63,025 nt of DNA from Solirubrobacterales bacterium (lineage in GTDB: Bacteria; Actinomycetota; Thermoleophilia; Solirubrobacterales; Solirubrobacteraceae): assembly GCA_025963965.1 (NCBI GenBank), contig JAOPZS010000023.1, forward strand, positions 1 through 63,025, read 5' to 3'. Made by a program: the position numbers and the translations under genes. This document shows, piece by piece, positions 6,516 through 15,221 of the stretch (its first letter is position 1; each line of letters starts with the position of its first letter). Under the pieces are notes generated by a model. The model was given only the letters and a program-made list of their open reading frames with translations, made no database searches and was not told the DNA's origin.

Positions 6516-7916
6516 ATGGCGCGCGAGAACGAGAAGATCCCCACCTCGCGCGTCCGCCGCACCGCGACCGTCGCGACGCTCGCGGCGAGCGAGGCGGTCA
6601 AGCAGTTCGGGACACGCGCTGCCAACGTGACCCGCGACGAGGTAGCCGCCGAGGAGGCGATGTCTCGGCGCCAGCTCGAGACGGCCAAGCAGATCGTCGC
6701 GGTCCTGGGGACGATGAAGGGCGCGGCGATGAAGCTCGGCCAGGTGATGTCGTTCCTGGACGTCGGCCTGGTGCCGGAGGAGCATCGCGAGGAGTTCCAG
6801 CGTGAGCTGGCCAAGCTGCGCGACGCTGCGCCGACGGTCTCCTTCAAGCAGATGCGGCGCGTGATCGAGGACGACCTCGAAGAGGAGATCGACGAGGTCT
6901 TCTCCGAGTTCGACCCCGAGCCGATCGCAGCGGCCTCGATCGGGCAGGTCTACCGCGCGCGGCTCGCGCCGGACGGACGGGAGGTCGCCGTCAAGGTGCA
7001 GTACCCCGGCGTCGCCAGCGCCGTCCGCGCCGACATGCAGAACCTGGACATGATCATGCGGCTGCTGAAGCGCATGACGCCCGGACTGGACGTCAAGGCC
7101 GTCACGGCCGAGATCCGGGAGCGCATCGAGGAGGAGCTCGACTACGAGCTCGAGGCCCAGAACCAGCGCTCGCTCGCGCGGATCTTCGCCGGGCACCCGT
7201 TCATCGTCGTGCCCGAGGTCATCACCTCGCTGACACGCGAGCGCGTGCTCGTCAGCGACTACGTCAGTGGCGTCGGCTTCGAGGAGCTCAAGAAGGGCTC
7301 ACAGGCAGAGCGCGACCGCCTCGGTGAGATCATCTTCCGCTTCTTCCTCGGCTGCCTCTACCGTCACCATCAGTTCTCCGGTGACCCTCACCCGGGCAAC
7401 TTCCTGCTGCTCGAGGACGGGCGCGTCGCCTTCCTGGACTTCGGCCTGTTCAAGCGCATGGATGCCGCCGCCGTCGAGCTCGAGCTCGCCTGCCAGCGCG
7501 CCGTCGTCGAGGAAGACGCCGCCAGGCTGCATGCGCTGCTCGCCGAGTCGGGCTTCCTGCCCGAGCCCGAGCGCGTCGACCCTGAAAATCTGCTCGCGTT
7601 CATCCGCGACGCGATCTGGTGGTACACGACCTCCGACCGCGAGGTGCAGCTCACGCCCGAGATCGCCACGAAAGTGATGCTCGAGAGCTCCGATCCACGT
7701 TCGAGCCACTTCCGCGAGATGCGCCACCAGGACATGCGTCCCGAGCACCTTTTCGGGAGGCGCATGGAGATGCTCACGCTCGCAGTGCTCTCGCAGCTGC
7801 GAGCCAAGGACAACTGGCATCGCATCGCCCGCGAGTGGATGTACGGCGATGAGCCCGTCACGGAGCTCGGTCGCCAGGAGGCCGAGTTCTACGCCGGTCT
7901 CAGCACCGCTCGCTAG
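6516..7916 (+). CDS. ABC1/UbiB (AarF) family protein kinase-like protein
   Basis: A 466-residue atypical kinase of the ABC1/ADCK/UbiB family. The family motif KGAAMKLGQ (KxGQ) is near residue 68, AAASIGQVYRA is the alanine-rich nucleotide loop, VAVKVQYPG carries the ATP-binding Lys, and SGDPHPGNFLLLEDGRVAFLDFGLFKR has the catalytic loop and DFG-type metal site. UbiB-family proteins support isoprenoid quinone synthesis or lipid trafficking; in quinone-using actinobacteria the exact role is unsettled. There is no C-terminal transmembrane pair as in proteobacterial UbiB. The long upstream frame is antisense noise; the ATG at 6516 fits the family start. Confidence 0.88.
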   Translation: MARENEKIPTSRVRRTATVATLAASEAVKQFGTRAANVTRDEVAAEEAMSRRQLETAKQIVAVLGTMKGAAMKLGQVMSFLDVGLVPEEHREEFQRELAKLRDAAPTVSFKQMRRVIEDDLEEEIDEVFSEFDPEPIAAASIGQVYRARLAPDGREVAVKVQYPGVASAVRADMQNLDMIMRLLKRMTPGLDVKAVTAEIRERIEEELDYELEAQNQRSLARIFAGHPFIVVPEVITSLTRERVLVSDYVSGVGFEELKKGSQAERDRLGEIIFRFFLGCLYRHHQFSGDPHPGNFLLLEDGRVAFLDFGLFKRMDAAAVELELACQRAVVEEDAARLHALLAESGFLPEPERVDPENLLAFIRDAIWWYTTSDREVQLTPEIATKVMLESSDPRSSHFREMRHQDMRPEHLFGRRMEMLTLAVLSQLRAKDNWHRIAREWMYGDEPVTELGRQEAEFYAGLSTAR

Positions 7917-7950
7917 GCATCCAGAGCCCCGATCGGGGATGATCCGGAAC

Positions 7951-10056
7951 ATGGATCTAGGACACGCTCGCAAGATCCTCAACGTCTCTCACAGCGCCTT
8001 CATCTCGATGGATGATCAGGGGCGGATCACCTATTGGAACATCCGCGCCGAAGAGACGTTCGGCCGCACGCGCGAGCAGACCCTCGGCGAGAGCGTGATC
8101 GACCTGATCGTCCCCGAGCGCTACCGCGAGCCCCTGCGCCGCGGCTTCCGGCGCTTCAAGGAAGGAGGCGTGACCCGCCTGCTCGATCAGCGCACCGAGC
8201 AGGTCGCGGTGCGGGCCGACGGCAGTGAGTTTCCGATCGAACTGATTGTCTCGGCCGTGCGCGAGGACGATCAGCTCTCATTCCACGCGTTCATCACCGA
8301 CATCTCCGAGCGCAGGGAACAGGAAGCCGAGCGCCAGCGGCTGCTCGACGAACTCGAGCGGGCGCTCGCAGGCAGCGAGCAGCGGCTGCGCGCGATCGTC
8401 GACTCGCTGGCCGAGGCGATCACGATTCGCGGCCGTGACGACCATCTGATCTACGCCAACCGCGCGGCGCTCGACCGGCTCGGCATCGCGACCCCGGAGG
8501 AGCTCGCGGCGGCCGACCCGCACGCCCTGATGGGGCCCTATCTGACGACGGCCGAGGATGGCAGCGAGATCGGCATGGAGGACCTGCCATCGGTGCGGCT
8601 GCTGCGCGGCGAGATCCCCGAGCCGCTGCTGATGCGCACGCTCGACAGGCGCACCGGCGAGGAGCAGTGGGTGCTGCTGAAGGCGACCGCCGTGCGCGAC
8701 CCGGCCGGTGAGATCGAAGCGGCCGTGACGATCATCGAGGACGTCACCGTGAGCAAGCGCATGCAGCTGCGCAGCGACTTCCTCGCGCGCGCCGGCACCG
8801 TGCTCGCCTCCTCGCTCGACTACCAGCAGACGCTCCGCAACGTCGCCGGCCTCGCCGTTCCGCAGATCGCCGACTGGTGCGGCGTGGACCTGTTCGACGA
8901 GGACGGACAGCGCGAGCGCGTCGCCGTCGCCCACGTCGACCCGGAGCGGCTGGAGATGGCTTCGCAGCTGCGGGCCTACGAACCGGACGACCTCGACCCG
9001 GAGCAGGGTGTCGGCCTCGTTCTGCGCACCAGCGAACCGGCGCTCTACAACGAGATCACCGATGAGCTGCTGGTCGGCGCGGCCGTGGACGAGGAGCACC
9101 TGCGACTGCTGCGCGCTGTCGGCATGCGCGCCGTGCTGATCGTGCCGATGGTCGTGCGGGGCCGCACGATCGGCACGTTGACGCTCGTCAGCGCCGAATC
9201 GGGACGCACGTTCGACGAGGGCGACGTGGAGTTCGCAGGACAGATCGCCGAACGCGCGGCGCTCGCCGTCGAGAACGCGCGCCTCTACAGCGAGCGCTCG
9301 GAGATCGCGCGCACCTTGCAGAACAGCCTGCTGCCGGAAGCGCTGCCGGAGCTGCCCGAGTGGGAGATCGCGGCGCTCTATCGCCCCGCCGGGCAGGAGA
9401 GTGAGGTGGGCGGCGACTTCTACGACTTCTGGGACGCCGACGGCGACTGGCTGATGATCATCGGCGACGTCACCGGCAAGGGCGTCCACGCCGCCGCCGT
9501 CACATCGCTCGTGCGCCACGCTGCATGGACGGCCTCTGAATTCGACCCGCGCCCGTCGCATCTGCTGGAACGGATCAACGCCGCCCTGCGCAGACGGCCG
9601 GCCCTGTCGGTCTGCACCGCGCTCTGCCTGCGCATCCACGGCTCGCAGGCGACCGTCGCCTCCGGCGGGCATCCGCTGCTGTGGCGACTCGGCGAGCGTG
9701 GTGTCGAGGAGGTCGGCCGCCACGGGACCCTGCTGGGCGCCTTCGCACGCGTGCAGTGGCCCGAAGAGAGCTTCGAGATGCAGCCCGGTGAGACGCTCGT
9801 GGCGATCACCGACGGTGTCACCGACACGCTCGGCCGCGACGACGAGCGCTTCGGCAGCGCGCGGTTGCGCGAGCTGCTGATGCAGGTGCGGCGCGAGTCG
9901 CCGGCGGCGATCCGCGAACGGGTGATCGCGGCGCTCGAGCAGTTTCAGGTCGGCGCCCAGGCAGACGACACGGCGCTCGTGGTGATGCGCCGCGCGGCAC
10001 AGCCTGCGGCCGTCGAGCAGCGCCAGGCGCTGGCCGGCCACGGAGCGGGGGTCTAG
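7951..10056 (+). CDS. PAS-PAS-GAF-SpoIIE phosphatase (RsbU/RsbP-type)
   Basis: A 701-residue sensor phosphatase. Domains in order: PAS (about 4-115, AFISMDDQGRITYWNIRAEE), PAS (about 140-265, EAITIRGRDDHLIYANRAAL), GAF (about 285-445) and PP2C-type SpoIIE phosphatase (about 460-690). The phosphatase metal residues are in SEVGGDFYDFW and IIGDVTGKGVHAAAV, with TDGVTDTLGRDDERFG near the end. It would dephosphorylate the STAS antagonist encoded 6 bp downstream in response to signals sensed by PAS/GAF. Signals are unknown; no membrane segment, so cytoplasmic. The start at 7951 is preceded by a GGGGATGA-like Shine-Dalgarno; an ATG at 7939 is an alternative. Confidence 0.9.
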   Translation: MDLGHARKILNVSHSAFISMDDQGRITYWNIRAEETFGRTREQTLGESVIDLIVPERYREPLRRGFRRFKEGGVTRLLDQRTEQVAVRADGSEFPIELIVSAVREDDQLSFHAFITDISERREQEAERQRLLDELERALAGSEQRLRAIVDSLAEAITIRGRDDHLIYANRAALDRLGIATPEELAAADPHALMGPYLTTAEDGSEIGMEDLPSVRLLRGEIPEPLLMRTLDRRTGEEQWVLLKATAVRDPAGEIEAAVTIIEDVTVSKRMQLRSDFLARAGTVLASSLDYQQTLRNVAGLAVPQIADWCGVDLFDEDGQRERVAVAHVDPERLEMASQLRAYEPDDLDPEQGVGLVLRTSEPALYNEITDELLVGAAVDEEHLRLLRAVGMRAVLIVPMVVRGRTIGTLTLVSAESGRTFDEGDVEFAGQIAERAALAVENARLYSERSEIARTLQNSLLPEALPELPEWEIAALYRPAGQESEVGGDFYDFWDADGDWLMIIGDVTGKGVHAAAVTSLVRHAAWTASEFDPRPSHLLERINAALRRRPALSVCTALCLRIHGSQATVASGGHPLLWRLGERGVEEVGRHGTLLGAFARVQWPEESFEMQPGETLVAITDGVTDTLGRDDERFGSARLRELLMQVRRESPAAIRERVIAALEQFQVGAQADDTALVVMRRAAQPAAVEQRQALAGHGAGV

Positions 10057-10062
10057 CCCTCC

Positions 10063-10398
10063 GTGGCGATCGCGCGGCCCCTCGAGATCGACGAGCACTT
10101 CGACGGCTCGGTCGCGCGGCTGACGCTGCGCGGGGAGCTCGACATCGCCACCGTGCCACGGCTGGAGGAGGCTGTCGCCGCGGTCCTCGCACGCTCCCCG
10201 AGCCTCGTCACGATCGACCTGCGCTCGCTCTCGTTCCTCGACTCCTCCGGGCTGCGCGAGTTCATCGTGCTGGCCGACCGCGCCGAGGAGGAGGGGTGGC
10301 GCCTGTCGCTCGTGCGGCCGGCGCCGCCAGCGCTCTCGATCTTCCAGATCACGCGTGCCGAGGAGAACCTGCCGTTCGTCGACGAGCCGCCCCGATGA
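10063..10398 (+). CDS. STAS-domain anti-sigma factor antagonist (RsbV/SpoIIAA-like)
   Basis: A 111-residue STAS protein. The phosphorylation loop LRSLSFLDSSGLREF (canonical D-S-S-G-L) is near residue 60, and VARLTLRGELDIATVPRLE is the standard first strand-helix. In partner switching the unphosphorylated form binds the anti-sigma kinase and frees a sigma factor. Here the phosphatase gene lies 6 bp upstream and the kinase gene overlaps by 4 bp downstream, so the three proteins form one module. GTG start at 10063. Confidence 0.92.
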   Translation: MAIARPLEIDEHFDGSVARLTLRGELDIATVPRLEEAVAAVLARSPSLVTIDLRSLSFLDSSGLREFIVLADRAEEEGWRLSLVRPAPPALSIFQITRAEENLPFVDEPPR

Positions 10399-10805
10399 TG
10401 CGGACCACCGACGCCGCCGGCTCTCCCGGATCGCTGCGCATGGAGCTCCAGCGCAACGTGCGCGCTCCCGCGATCGCACGCTCGGCTGTCTCCGATCAGC
10501 TGCTGGCGATGGGCATCGACGGCTCGCTCGGGCAGACGATCGTGCTGCTCGTCTCGGAGGTCGTCTCCAACGCCGTACGCCACTCGGCCGCGCCGGAGGA
10601 GGCGGCGATCGGGCTCGAGGCGACGATCACACAGCAGACGGTGCGCGTGGCCGTGACCGATGCCGGCTCGGGCTTCACGCCGCGCCCGCGCGATCCGGAG
10701 CGTCTCGGCGAAGGCTACGGCCTGTACCTGCTCGAGAAAGCCTCGAGCCGCTGGGGAGTCGCGCGCGACGCCGGTACGACCGTCTGGTTCGAGCTCGAGC
10801 GGTAG
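10395..10805 (+). CDS. Anti-sigma factor serine kinase-like ATP-binding protein (RsbW/SpoIIAB-like)
   Basis: A 136-residue HATPase_c protein of the SpoIIAB/RsbW type. N box: LVSEVVSNAVRHS. G1 box: VTDAGSGFTPR (DxGxG). G2 box: GEGYGLYLLEKASSRWG. It would phosphorylate the STAS partner and hold a sigma factor or another target. The start ATG overlaps the STAS stop in ATGATG, so translation is coupled. No sigma factor gene is adjacent; downstream is the convergent pyruvate kinase with no gap at all between the two stops. Confidence 0.9.
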   Translation: MMRTTDAAGSPGSLRMELQRNVRAPAIARSAVSDQLLAMGIDGSLGQTIVLLVSEVVSNAVRHSAAPEEAAIGLEATITQQTVRVAVTDAGSGFTPRPRDPERLGEGYGLYLLEKASSRWGVARDAGTTVWFELER

Positions 10806-12215
10806 CTAGAGCACCTGGATCTGGAACAGGCTGGTCGTGCCCGGCCGCCCCGACGGCAGGCCGGCGGTGATCCCGACACGCTGACCCGGTCGGCACCAGC
10901 CCAGCTCGACGACGCGCCGCGCGGAGTCGGCGATCAGCGCCTCGGTCGTCTCGTGACGGCGCATCGAGGCGGCCTGCACCCCCCACATCAGCCCGCAGCG
11001 ACGGACCGTCTCGCGGCCCGGTGACAGCGCGTAGATCGGCACGGTCGGGCGGTGTGCGGAGACGAGCCGGGCCGAGCGTCCCGAGAGGGTCGGGATCACG
11101 AGCGCGTCGAGCCGCAGCTCCCTCGCCGCGTCGCACAGGTTGTGCGCGATCGTGTAGGCCGGGTCCGAGGCCGTGCGGTGCACGCGCGACTCGTTCCATC
11201 GCTCATACGGGGCGATCGACTCCGCCTGCTCGGCGACGGCCGCCATCATCGCGACGGTCTCGACCGGGTACGCGCCGATCGCGGTCTCCTGGGAGAGCAT
11301 CACCGCGTCGGTCCCGTCGAGGATCGCGTTGGCGACGTCGGCGACCTCGGCGCGCGTCGGCCGCGAGGAGCTGACCATCGAGTCGAGCATCTGCGTCGCG
11401 GTGATCGAAGGTCGCGCCGCCATGCCGGCCAGCTCGAGCAGCTGCTTCTGGACGACCGGCACCTGCGCGATCGGCAGCTCGATGCCGAGGTCGCCGCGGG
11501 CGACCATCACGCAGTCGGCGGCATGGATGATCGCCTCGGCCCGTTCGACGGCCTGCGGCTTCTCGATCTTGGCGATCAGCGGCAGACGCGTGTGCTCGCG
11601 CACGGTTTCGACGTCCTGCGGCGAGCGCACGAACGACAGCGCCACCATGTCGACGCCGATCGACTCGCCGTGGCCGAGCAGCGCCAGATCCTCCTCCGGG
11701 ACGGCCGGCAGGGCATCTATCGGTCCGGGGATGTTCAGCCCCTGCCGGGAGGCGACGGCGCCGCCGACCTCGATCTCCGTGTCGACCTCGCACTCCGCCA
11801 CGCGCACCGCCGTCACCCGCAGCCGCACCGACCCGTCGGCGAGGTAGAGGATCGAGTCCGGCTCGACGGCGTCGGCGAGCCCGGCCCAGGAGATGCCCAT
11901 CTGGCGGGCGTCACCGGCCGCCTCGCCGTCCCCGCAGAGGATCGTCAGGCGCTCACCGGCCGTCAGCTCCACCACGCCCTCCCGCAACGGGCCGATCCGC
12001 AGCTTCGGCCCCGGCAGATCCTGCAGGATCGCCACCGGGCGACCGGCGCGCCCGGCGGCGTCGCGGACGCGCAGCGCCGTCTCGGCGTGCTCCTCGAGCG
12101 TCCCGTGGGAGTAGTTCAGCCGCGCGACGTCCATCCCAGCCTCGACGAGGCGGACCAACGTGTCGGGGTCGCGGGAGGCGGGGCCGATCGTCGCGACGAT
12201 CTTCGTGCGGCGCAT
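10806..12215 (-). CDS. pyk: Pyruvate kinase
   Basis: A 469-residue pyruvate kinase converting phosphoenolpyruvate and ADP to pyruvate and ATP. Motifs: MRRTKIVATIGPAS at the N-terminus, LPLIAKIEKPQAVERA with the catalytic Lys, VMVARGDLGIELP with metal-binding Glu/Asp, ITATQMLDSM, and DAVMLSQETAIGAYPVE. The last reads SQETA where SGETA is usual, a minor change. The C-terminal effector domain is complete. ATG at 12215 gives the standard start; a GTG three codons upstream is possible. A -10 box (TACCGT) lies 7 nt upstream. It ends immediately against the convergent kinase-like gene. Confidence 0.95.
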   Translation of the reverse strand: MRRTKIVATIGPASRDPDTLVRLVEAGMDVARLNYSHGTLEEHAETALRVRDAAGRAGRPVAILQDLPGPKLRIGPLREGVVELTAGERLTILCGDGEAAGDARQMGISWAGLADAVEPDSILYLADGSVRLRVTAVRVAECEVDTEIEVGGAVASRQGLNIPGPIDALPAVPEEDLALLGHGESIGVDMVALSFVRSPQDVETVREHTRLPLIAKIEKPQAVERAEAIIHAADCVMVARGDLGIELPIAQVPVVQKQLLELAGMAARPSITATQMLDSMVSSSRPTRAEVADVANAILDGTDAVMLSQETAIGAYPVETVAMMAAVAEQAESIAPYERWNESRVHRTASDPAYTIAHNLCDAARELRLDALVIPTLSGRSARLVSAHRPTVPIYALSPGRETVRRCGLMWGVQAASMRRHETTEALIADSARRVVELGWCRPGQRVGITAGLPSGRPGTTSLFQIQVL

Positions 12216-12279
12216 GCCACGCACGGTATCGAGCCCATGCCCCCGACACGCCTGCCGGTCCTTCTCCTAGCATCGCTGC
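12216..12279. promoter_or_regulatory. Divergent promoters: pyk / small protein
   Basis: Minus-strand TACCGT (12223-12228) is 7 nt from the pyk ATG. Plus-strand TAGCAT (12268-12273) is 6 nt from the GTG at 12280. Both fit leaderless starts. Confidence 0.45.
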
Positions 12280-12510
12280 GTGCCCGTTCCCTCGAGGCCG
12301 ATGCCACGCGTCGGCGACCGCGCCCGCATCGCGCACTTCGGGGGCGGCTTCGAGCAGGCCGAGATCACGGCCGTCGCCGAGGAGGGACGGCGCGTGCAGG
12401 TGCGCGCCGACGGTGGCGAGCTTCACGAGTTTCAGCTCAGCCCGGCGACCGCCCGGTTCGTCTCAGGCGCGGCCGGCGGCCCGCGCCTGGAGCTGCTCGA
12501 GGGCCGCTGA
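12280..12510 (+). CDS. Small protein of unknown function (SH3-like/KOW-like character)
   Basis: A 76-residue protein. Its core reads VGDRARIAHFGGGFEQAEI, TAVAEEGRRVQVRADGGEL and HEFQLSPATARFV, a run of short beta strands with conserved-looking glycines, reminiscent of a small beta-barrel that senses or binds a partner. No family can be named. GTG start at 12280 is preferred because the -10 box sits 6 nt upstream; an ATG at 12301 is the alternative (69 residues). Confidence 0.6.
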   Translation: MPVPSRPMPRVGDRARIAHFGGGFEQAEITAVAEEGRRVQVRADGGELHEFQLSPATARFVSGAAGGPRLELLEGR

Positions 12511-12528
12511 GTCGCGGGCGGTACGGCC

Positions 12529-12891
12529 CTAGGGCACGTTCACGTCCGGGAAATGCTCCGCGCAGTGAACCCGCAGCGTCTCCCTGACCCACTGGCGCTC
12601 GGCGGCGCTTGCCAGGCGCAGCCTTCCGAGCAGCTCGCGCTGGCCCTCGCTCGCCACGCCGGCGATCGTCCACCGCGAAGCCAGGCGCTCGAACAGCAGC
12701 TCGAGCGCACGCTGCTCGGCGTCATCGCGTGACAGCGGCGAGCCGGCCAGCGCCGCCTCGTAGTCACGCCGCGAGCCCGGCGTCAGAGCGCCGCGCAGGA
12801 CCAGGACGTTTCCATCGGCGTCTGCGTACTCGCTCACGGGCGCGCGCAGGCGCTCGGCGCTCCCGTCGCGACGGCGCGAGCGGCGGCCCAC
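12529..12891 (-). CDS. Protein of unknown function, coupled to the SnoaL-MBL gene
   Basis: A 120-residue protein read from a GTG 2 bases after the stop of the SnoaL-MBL fusion gene, with a CTGAAGG-like ribosome binding site inside that gene's end. It starts basic (GRRSRRRDGSAERLRAPV), then has a short beta-like segment (VSEYADADGNVLVLRG) and two amphipathic helical stretches rich in Arg/Glu/Leu. The periodic helices and tight coupling argue for a real gene. The frame stays open further upstream antisense to nothing annotated, so the exact start is uncertain. No known family recognised. Confidence 0.6.
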   Translation of the reverse strand: MGRRSRRRDGSAERLRAPVSEYADADGNVLVLRGALTPGSRRDYEAALAGSPLSRDDAEQRALELLFERLASRWTIAGVASEGQRELLGRLRLASAAERQWVRETLRVHCAEHFPDVNVP

Positions 12892-12893
12892 CT

Positions 12894-14174
12894 TCAGGCG
12901 TCGGCGGCGGCCATCAGCTTCGCCCGTACATCCCCGGTGACGGGCTTCGCGTGGCCCGGCCAGGCGGCGGCGGGCTCCATCTCGGCGAGCTTGCGGATGC
13001 TCGCCCGCGCCTGCTCGGTGTCGTGGTTGTAGATCGGGAACGGGACATGCGCCTCGCTGTCGCGGCCCCAGATGTCGAGCGTGTAGAAGCAGTCGCTGAC
13101 GAGCGCCAGCCGGTCTGACTCGCGCCACAGCCCGATCTGCCCAGGCGCGTGCCCGGGCAGCTCGATCACCTTGAAGCCAGCCACATCCTCTCCCTCGGTC
13201 ACGGTCCCGTCGATCCTCACCGGGCCGCCGTCCCAGGCGTAGCGGTGCAGCAGGCGATGCAGCTGCCGGTGCCCGAAGGGCAGCCCGGCGAGCCCCTCCG
13301 GCCAGTAGCGGAAGCCCCCGCTGCCTTCGGCGTCCTGCATCTCCTCGGGATGGCACAGGACCGGCACGCCGAGGGCCGGCGCGGACCCGCGATGGTCGGT
13401 ATGGCCGTGCCCCAGCACGATCCGCCGGATGCCGCCGAGCTTCGCCCCGGCGCTCGAGATGGCCCGTGTCATCGTCCGGGCGCCGGCGTCGAACAGCGTC
13501 ACGCCCCCGTCCTCCTCGAGCAGGTAGACGTTGCATCGCCCGGGCTGCCCCTGCACCACCCAGACGCCCTCCGCGACCAGCTCCGCCTCCCCCGCCGCGA
13601 GGCCGCCCGTGAGCCGCGTCTTCGCGTTGAATGCACCCGTCAGGCGCTGTTCGCCGGGCGAGCCCTGCCCGGGCATCATCCCGACCTGGCGCGCGAAGGT
13701 CATGCTGTCGGTGAAGGCGTCGTTCTGCTGGATCAGCCCGTCGCGCACGGTCACCAGGTCGAAGCCTTCGATGTCGAGCTTGCTGCCCGTCGGCGCGACG
13801 CCGCCGAAGCGGCCCGGGCCGGCGAAGGTGCCTCGCAGGCGCCAGTGCACGCCGCAGCGCTCGCCCTCGGAGGTAGTCGAGACGACCTCCATGCTGAGGT
13901 CGGGCACGGCGTCGATCAGCTCGCCGAGGAACCCGTGCACCCCCTCAGGGGCGATCACGTCGACGCGGCCGCGCACGTTGTCGCGGCCGCCCGCTGCCCA
14001 CAGCGCCACGGCGCCGTCGAGGTCGCGCTGGTCGATCGCGGCGAAGTAGCGCTTCGCGATGCCCTCGGCCTTGCTGCCCGAGATCCGTTTGCGCGTGGCC
14101 GCAGCCTGCTGGACGTTCGCGGCGACCTCCTCCACCTTGGTGCTCGACTCGGTCGCCTTCTCCCCGTCGGCCAT
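12894..14174 (-). CDS. Fusion of SnoaL-like domain and MBL-fold metallohydrolase
   Basis: A 426-residue two-domain protein. Residues about 30-165 are a SnoaL/NTF2-like ester-cyclase-type domain (AEGIAKRYFAAIDQRDLDGAV, HGFLGELIDAVPDLSMEV, FDLVTVRDGLIQQNDAF). Residues about 200-420 are a metallo-beta-lactamase fold with VLGHGHTDHRGSAPALG (HxHxDH), VIELPGHAPGQIGLW, LALVSDCFY and AAAWPGHAKPVTGDV as metal-site motifs. Substrate unknown. The ATG has a strong Shine-Dalgarno (AAAGGAGG). It is followed directly by the gene at 12529-12891 and is transcribed away from another MBL gene. Confidence 0.85.
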   Translation of the reverse strand: MADGEKATESSTKVEEVAANVQQAAATRKRISGSKAEGIAKRYFAAIDQRDLDGAVALWAAGGRDNVRGRVDVIAPEGVHGFLGELIDAVPDLSMEVVSTTSEGERCGVHWRLRGTFAGPGRFGGVAPTGSKLDIEGFDLVTVRDGLIQQNDAFTDSMTFARQVGMMPGQGSPGEQRLTGAFNAKTRLTGGLAAGEAELVAEGVWVVQGQPGRCNVYLLEEDGGVTLFDAGARTMTRAISSAGAKLGGIRRIVLGHGHTDHRGSAPALGVPVLCHPEEMQDAEGSGGFRYWPEGLAGLPFGHRQLHRLLHRYAWDGGPVRIDGTVTEGEDVAGFKVIELPGHAPGQIGLWRESDRLALVSDCFYTLDIWGRDSEAHVPFPIYNHDTEQARASIRKLAEMEPAAAWPGHAKPVTGDVRAKLMAAADA

Positions 14175-14208
14175 CCCGCCTCCTTTACGCCGCTGAAGGG
14201 CCGTAGTC

Positions 14209-14214
14209 TAGTCT
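14209..14214 (+). promoter_or_regulatory. -10 box of MBL hydrolase gene
   Basis: TAGTCT, 7 nt before the GTG at 14222. Confidence 0.5.
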
Positions 14215-14221
14215 GCGGCGC

Positions 14222-15214
14222 GTGGGCGATGTGGGCAGCCGGGGCGAGCTCGGGCGGGGCGAACGGATCATGCGCGGCGTCTACCGGCTGCGCTTGCCGC
14301 TGCCCTGGCCGGGCGTGCCGCACTGCAACGCCTGGGCGCTGTCGGCGGGGGACGGGTTCGTGCTGGTCGACACGGGGATGCACAACGAGCAGTCGATGGC
14401 GCACCTGGAGCGTGCGCTTGCGATGTGCAGCCTGCGCCTGGAGGACGTCAGCCTCGTGGTCTGCACGCACGCCCACTCCGACCACTGCGGGCAGGCCGTG
14501 CCGATCGCGCAGCAGGCCGGCTGCGAGCTGTGGATGCACCCCAGCCACGAGCTGATGAATCGAATGGTCGAAGATCCCGAGGCCGTGCTCGCGAGGCGCC
14601 TGGAGGTGGCCCGCCAGAGCGGCGTCCCGGAGGAGCCACTGCGCCGTTATGCGGCCGAGCGCGGCTCCTCGAGCCCCGGCATCGTCGGCCCCCTACGTGC
14701 CGACCGCGACCTCCTCGACGGCGTCACGTTGCAGAGCGACCTCGGCGAGTGGGTGACCTACGAGACCCCCGGGCATGCGCCGTCGCACGTCTGCCTGTTC
14801 CAGCCCGAGCGGCGCCTGCTGATCTCCGGCGATCATCTGCTGGGGCGCATCTCCCTGTACTTCGAGTACGGCTATTCGCCGAACCCGGTCGGCGAATTCC
14901 TGAACTCGCTCGATGTCGTCGAGCGACTCGGCGCGCGGCTGTGCCTGGCCGGTCACGGACGCACCTTCACCGACGTGCACGCACACATCCACGGCAACCG
15001 CGCGCTCGTGCAGGAGCACCTCGAGAAGGTGTTGAAGGCTCTGGCCGGCAGCGAGCTCACGGCGTTCGACGTCGTCGGCGCCGTCTACGGCGAGGCGCTC
15101 TCCCAGCAGAACGGCCAGTGGCTGCTGTCACAGACGCTCGGATACCTGACCCATCTGGAGAGCACCGGCGCGGTCCGCCGCATACCCGGCGAGCCGGAGC
15201 GTTGGACGGCATAA
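14222..15214 (+). CDS. MBL-fold metallohydrolase
   Basis: A 330-residue MBL-fold protein. Metal motifs: VCTHAHSDHCGQAV (HxHxDH) near residue 83, TPGHAPSHVCLF, LLISGDHLLGRIS and LCLAGHGRTFTDV. The C-terminal 70 residues (VQEHLEKVLKALAGSELTAF and the following helices) look like the winged-helix tail seen in LACTB2/glyoxalase II-like hydrolases. Substrate unknown; such proteins hydrolyse thioesters, lactones or phosphoesters. GTG at 14222 fits the -10 box. metF starts 7 bp downstream, so cotranscription is possible although metF also has its own -10 box. Confidence 0.85.
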   Translation: MGDVGSRGELGRGERIMRGVYRLRLPLPWPGVPHCNAWALSAGDGFVLVDTGMHNEQSMAHLERALAMCSLRLEDVSLVVCTHAHSDHCGQAVPIAQQAGCELWMHPSHELMNRMVEDPEAVLARRLEVARQSGVPEEPLRRYAAERGSSSPGIVGPLRADRDLLDGVTLQSDLGEWVTYETPGHAPSHVCLFQPERRLLISGDHLLGRISLYFEYGYSPNPVGEFLNSLDVVERLGARLCLAGHGRTFTDVHAHIHGNRALVQEHLEKVLKALAGSELTAFDVVGAVYGEALSQQNGQWLLSQTLGYLTHLESTGAVRRIPGEPERWTA

Positions 15215-15215
15215 T
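15210..15215 (+). promoter_or_regulatory. Possible -10 box of metF
   Basis: CATAAT, 6 nt before the metF ATG and overlapping the end of the preceding gene. Confidence 0.35.
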
Positions 15216-15221
15216 CCCAGG

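Noticed and set aside
8278-10479. 733-codon minus-strand frame over the phosphatase operon
   Set aside because: Antisense shadow caused by high GC at third positions; the plus strand encodes a clear multi-domain protein.
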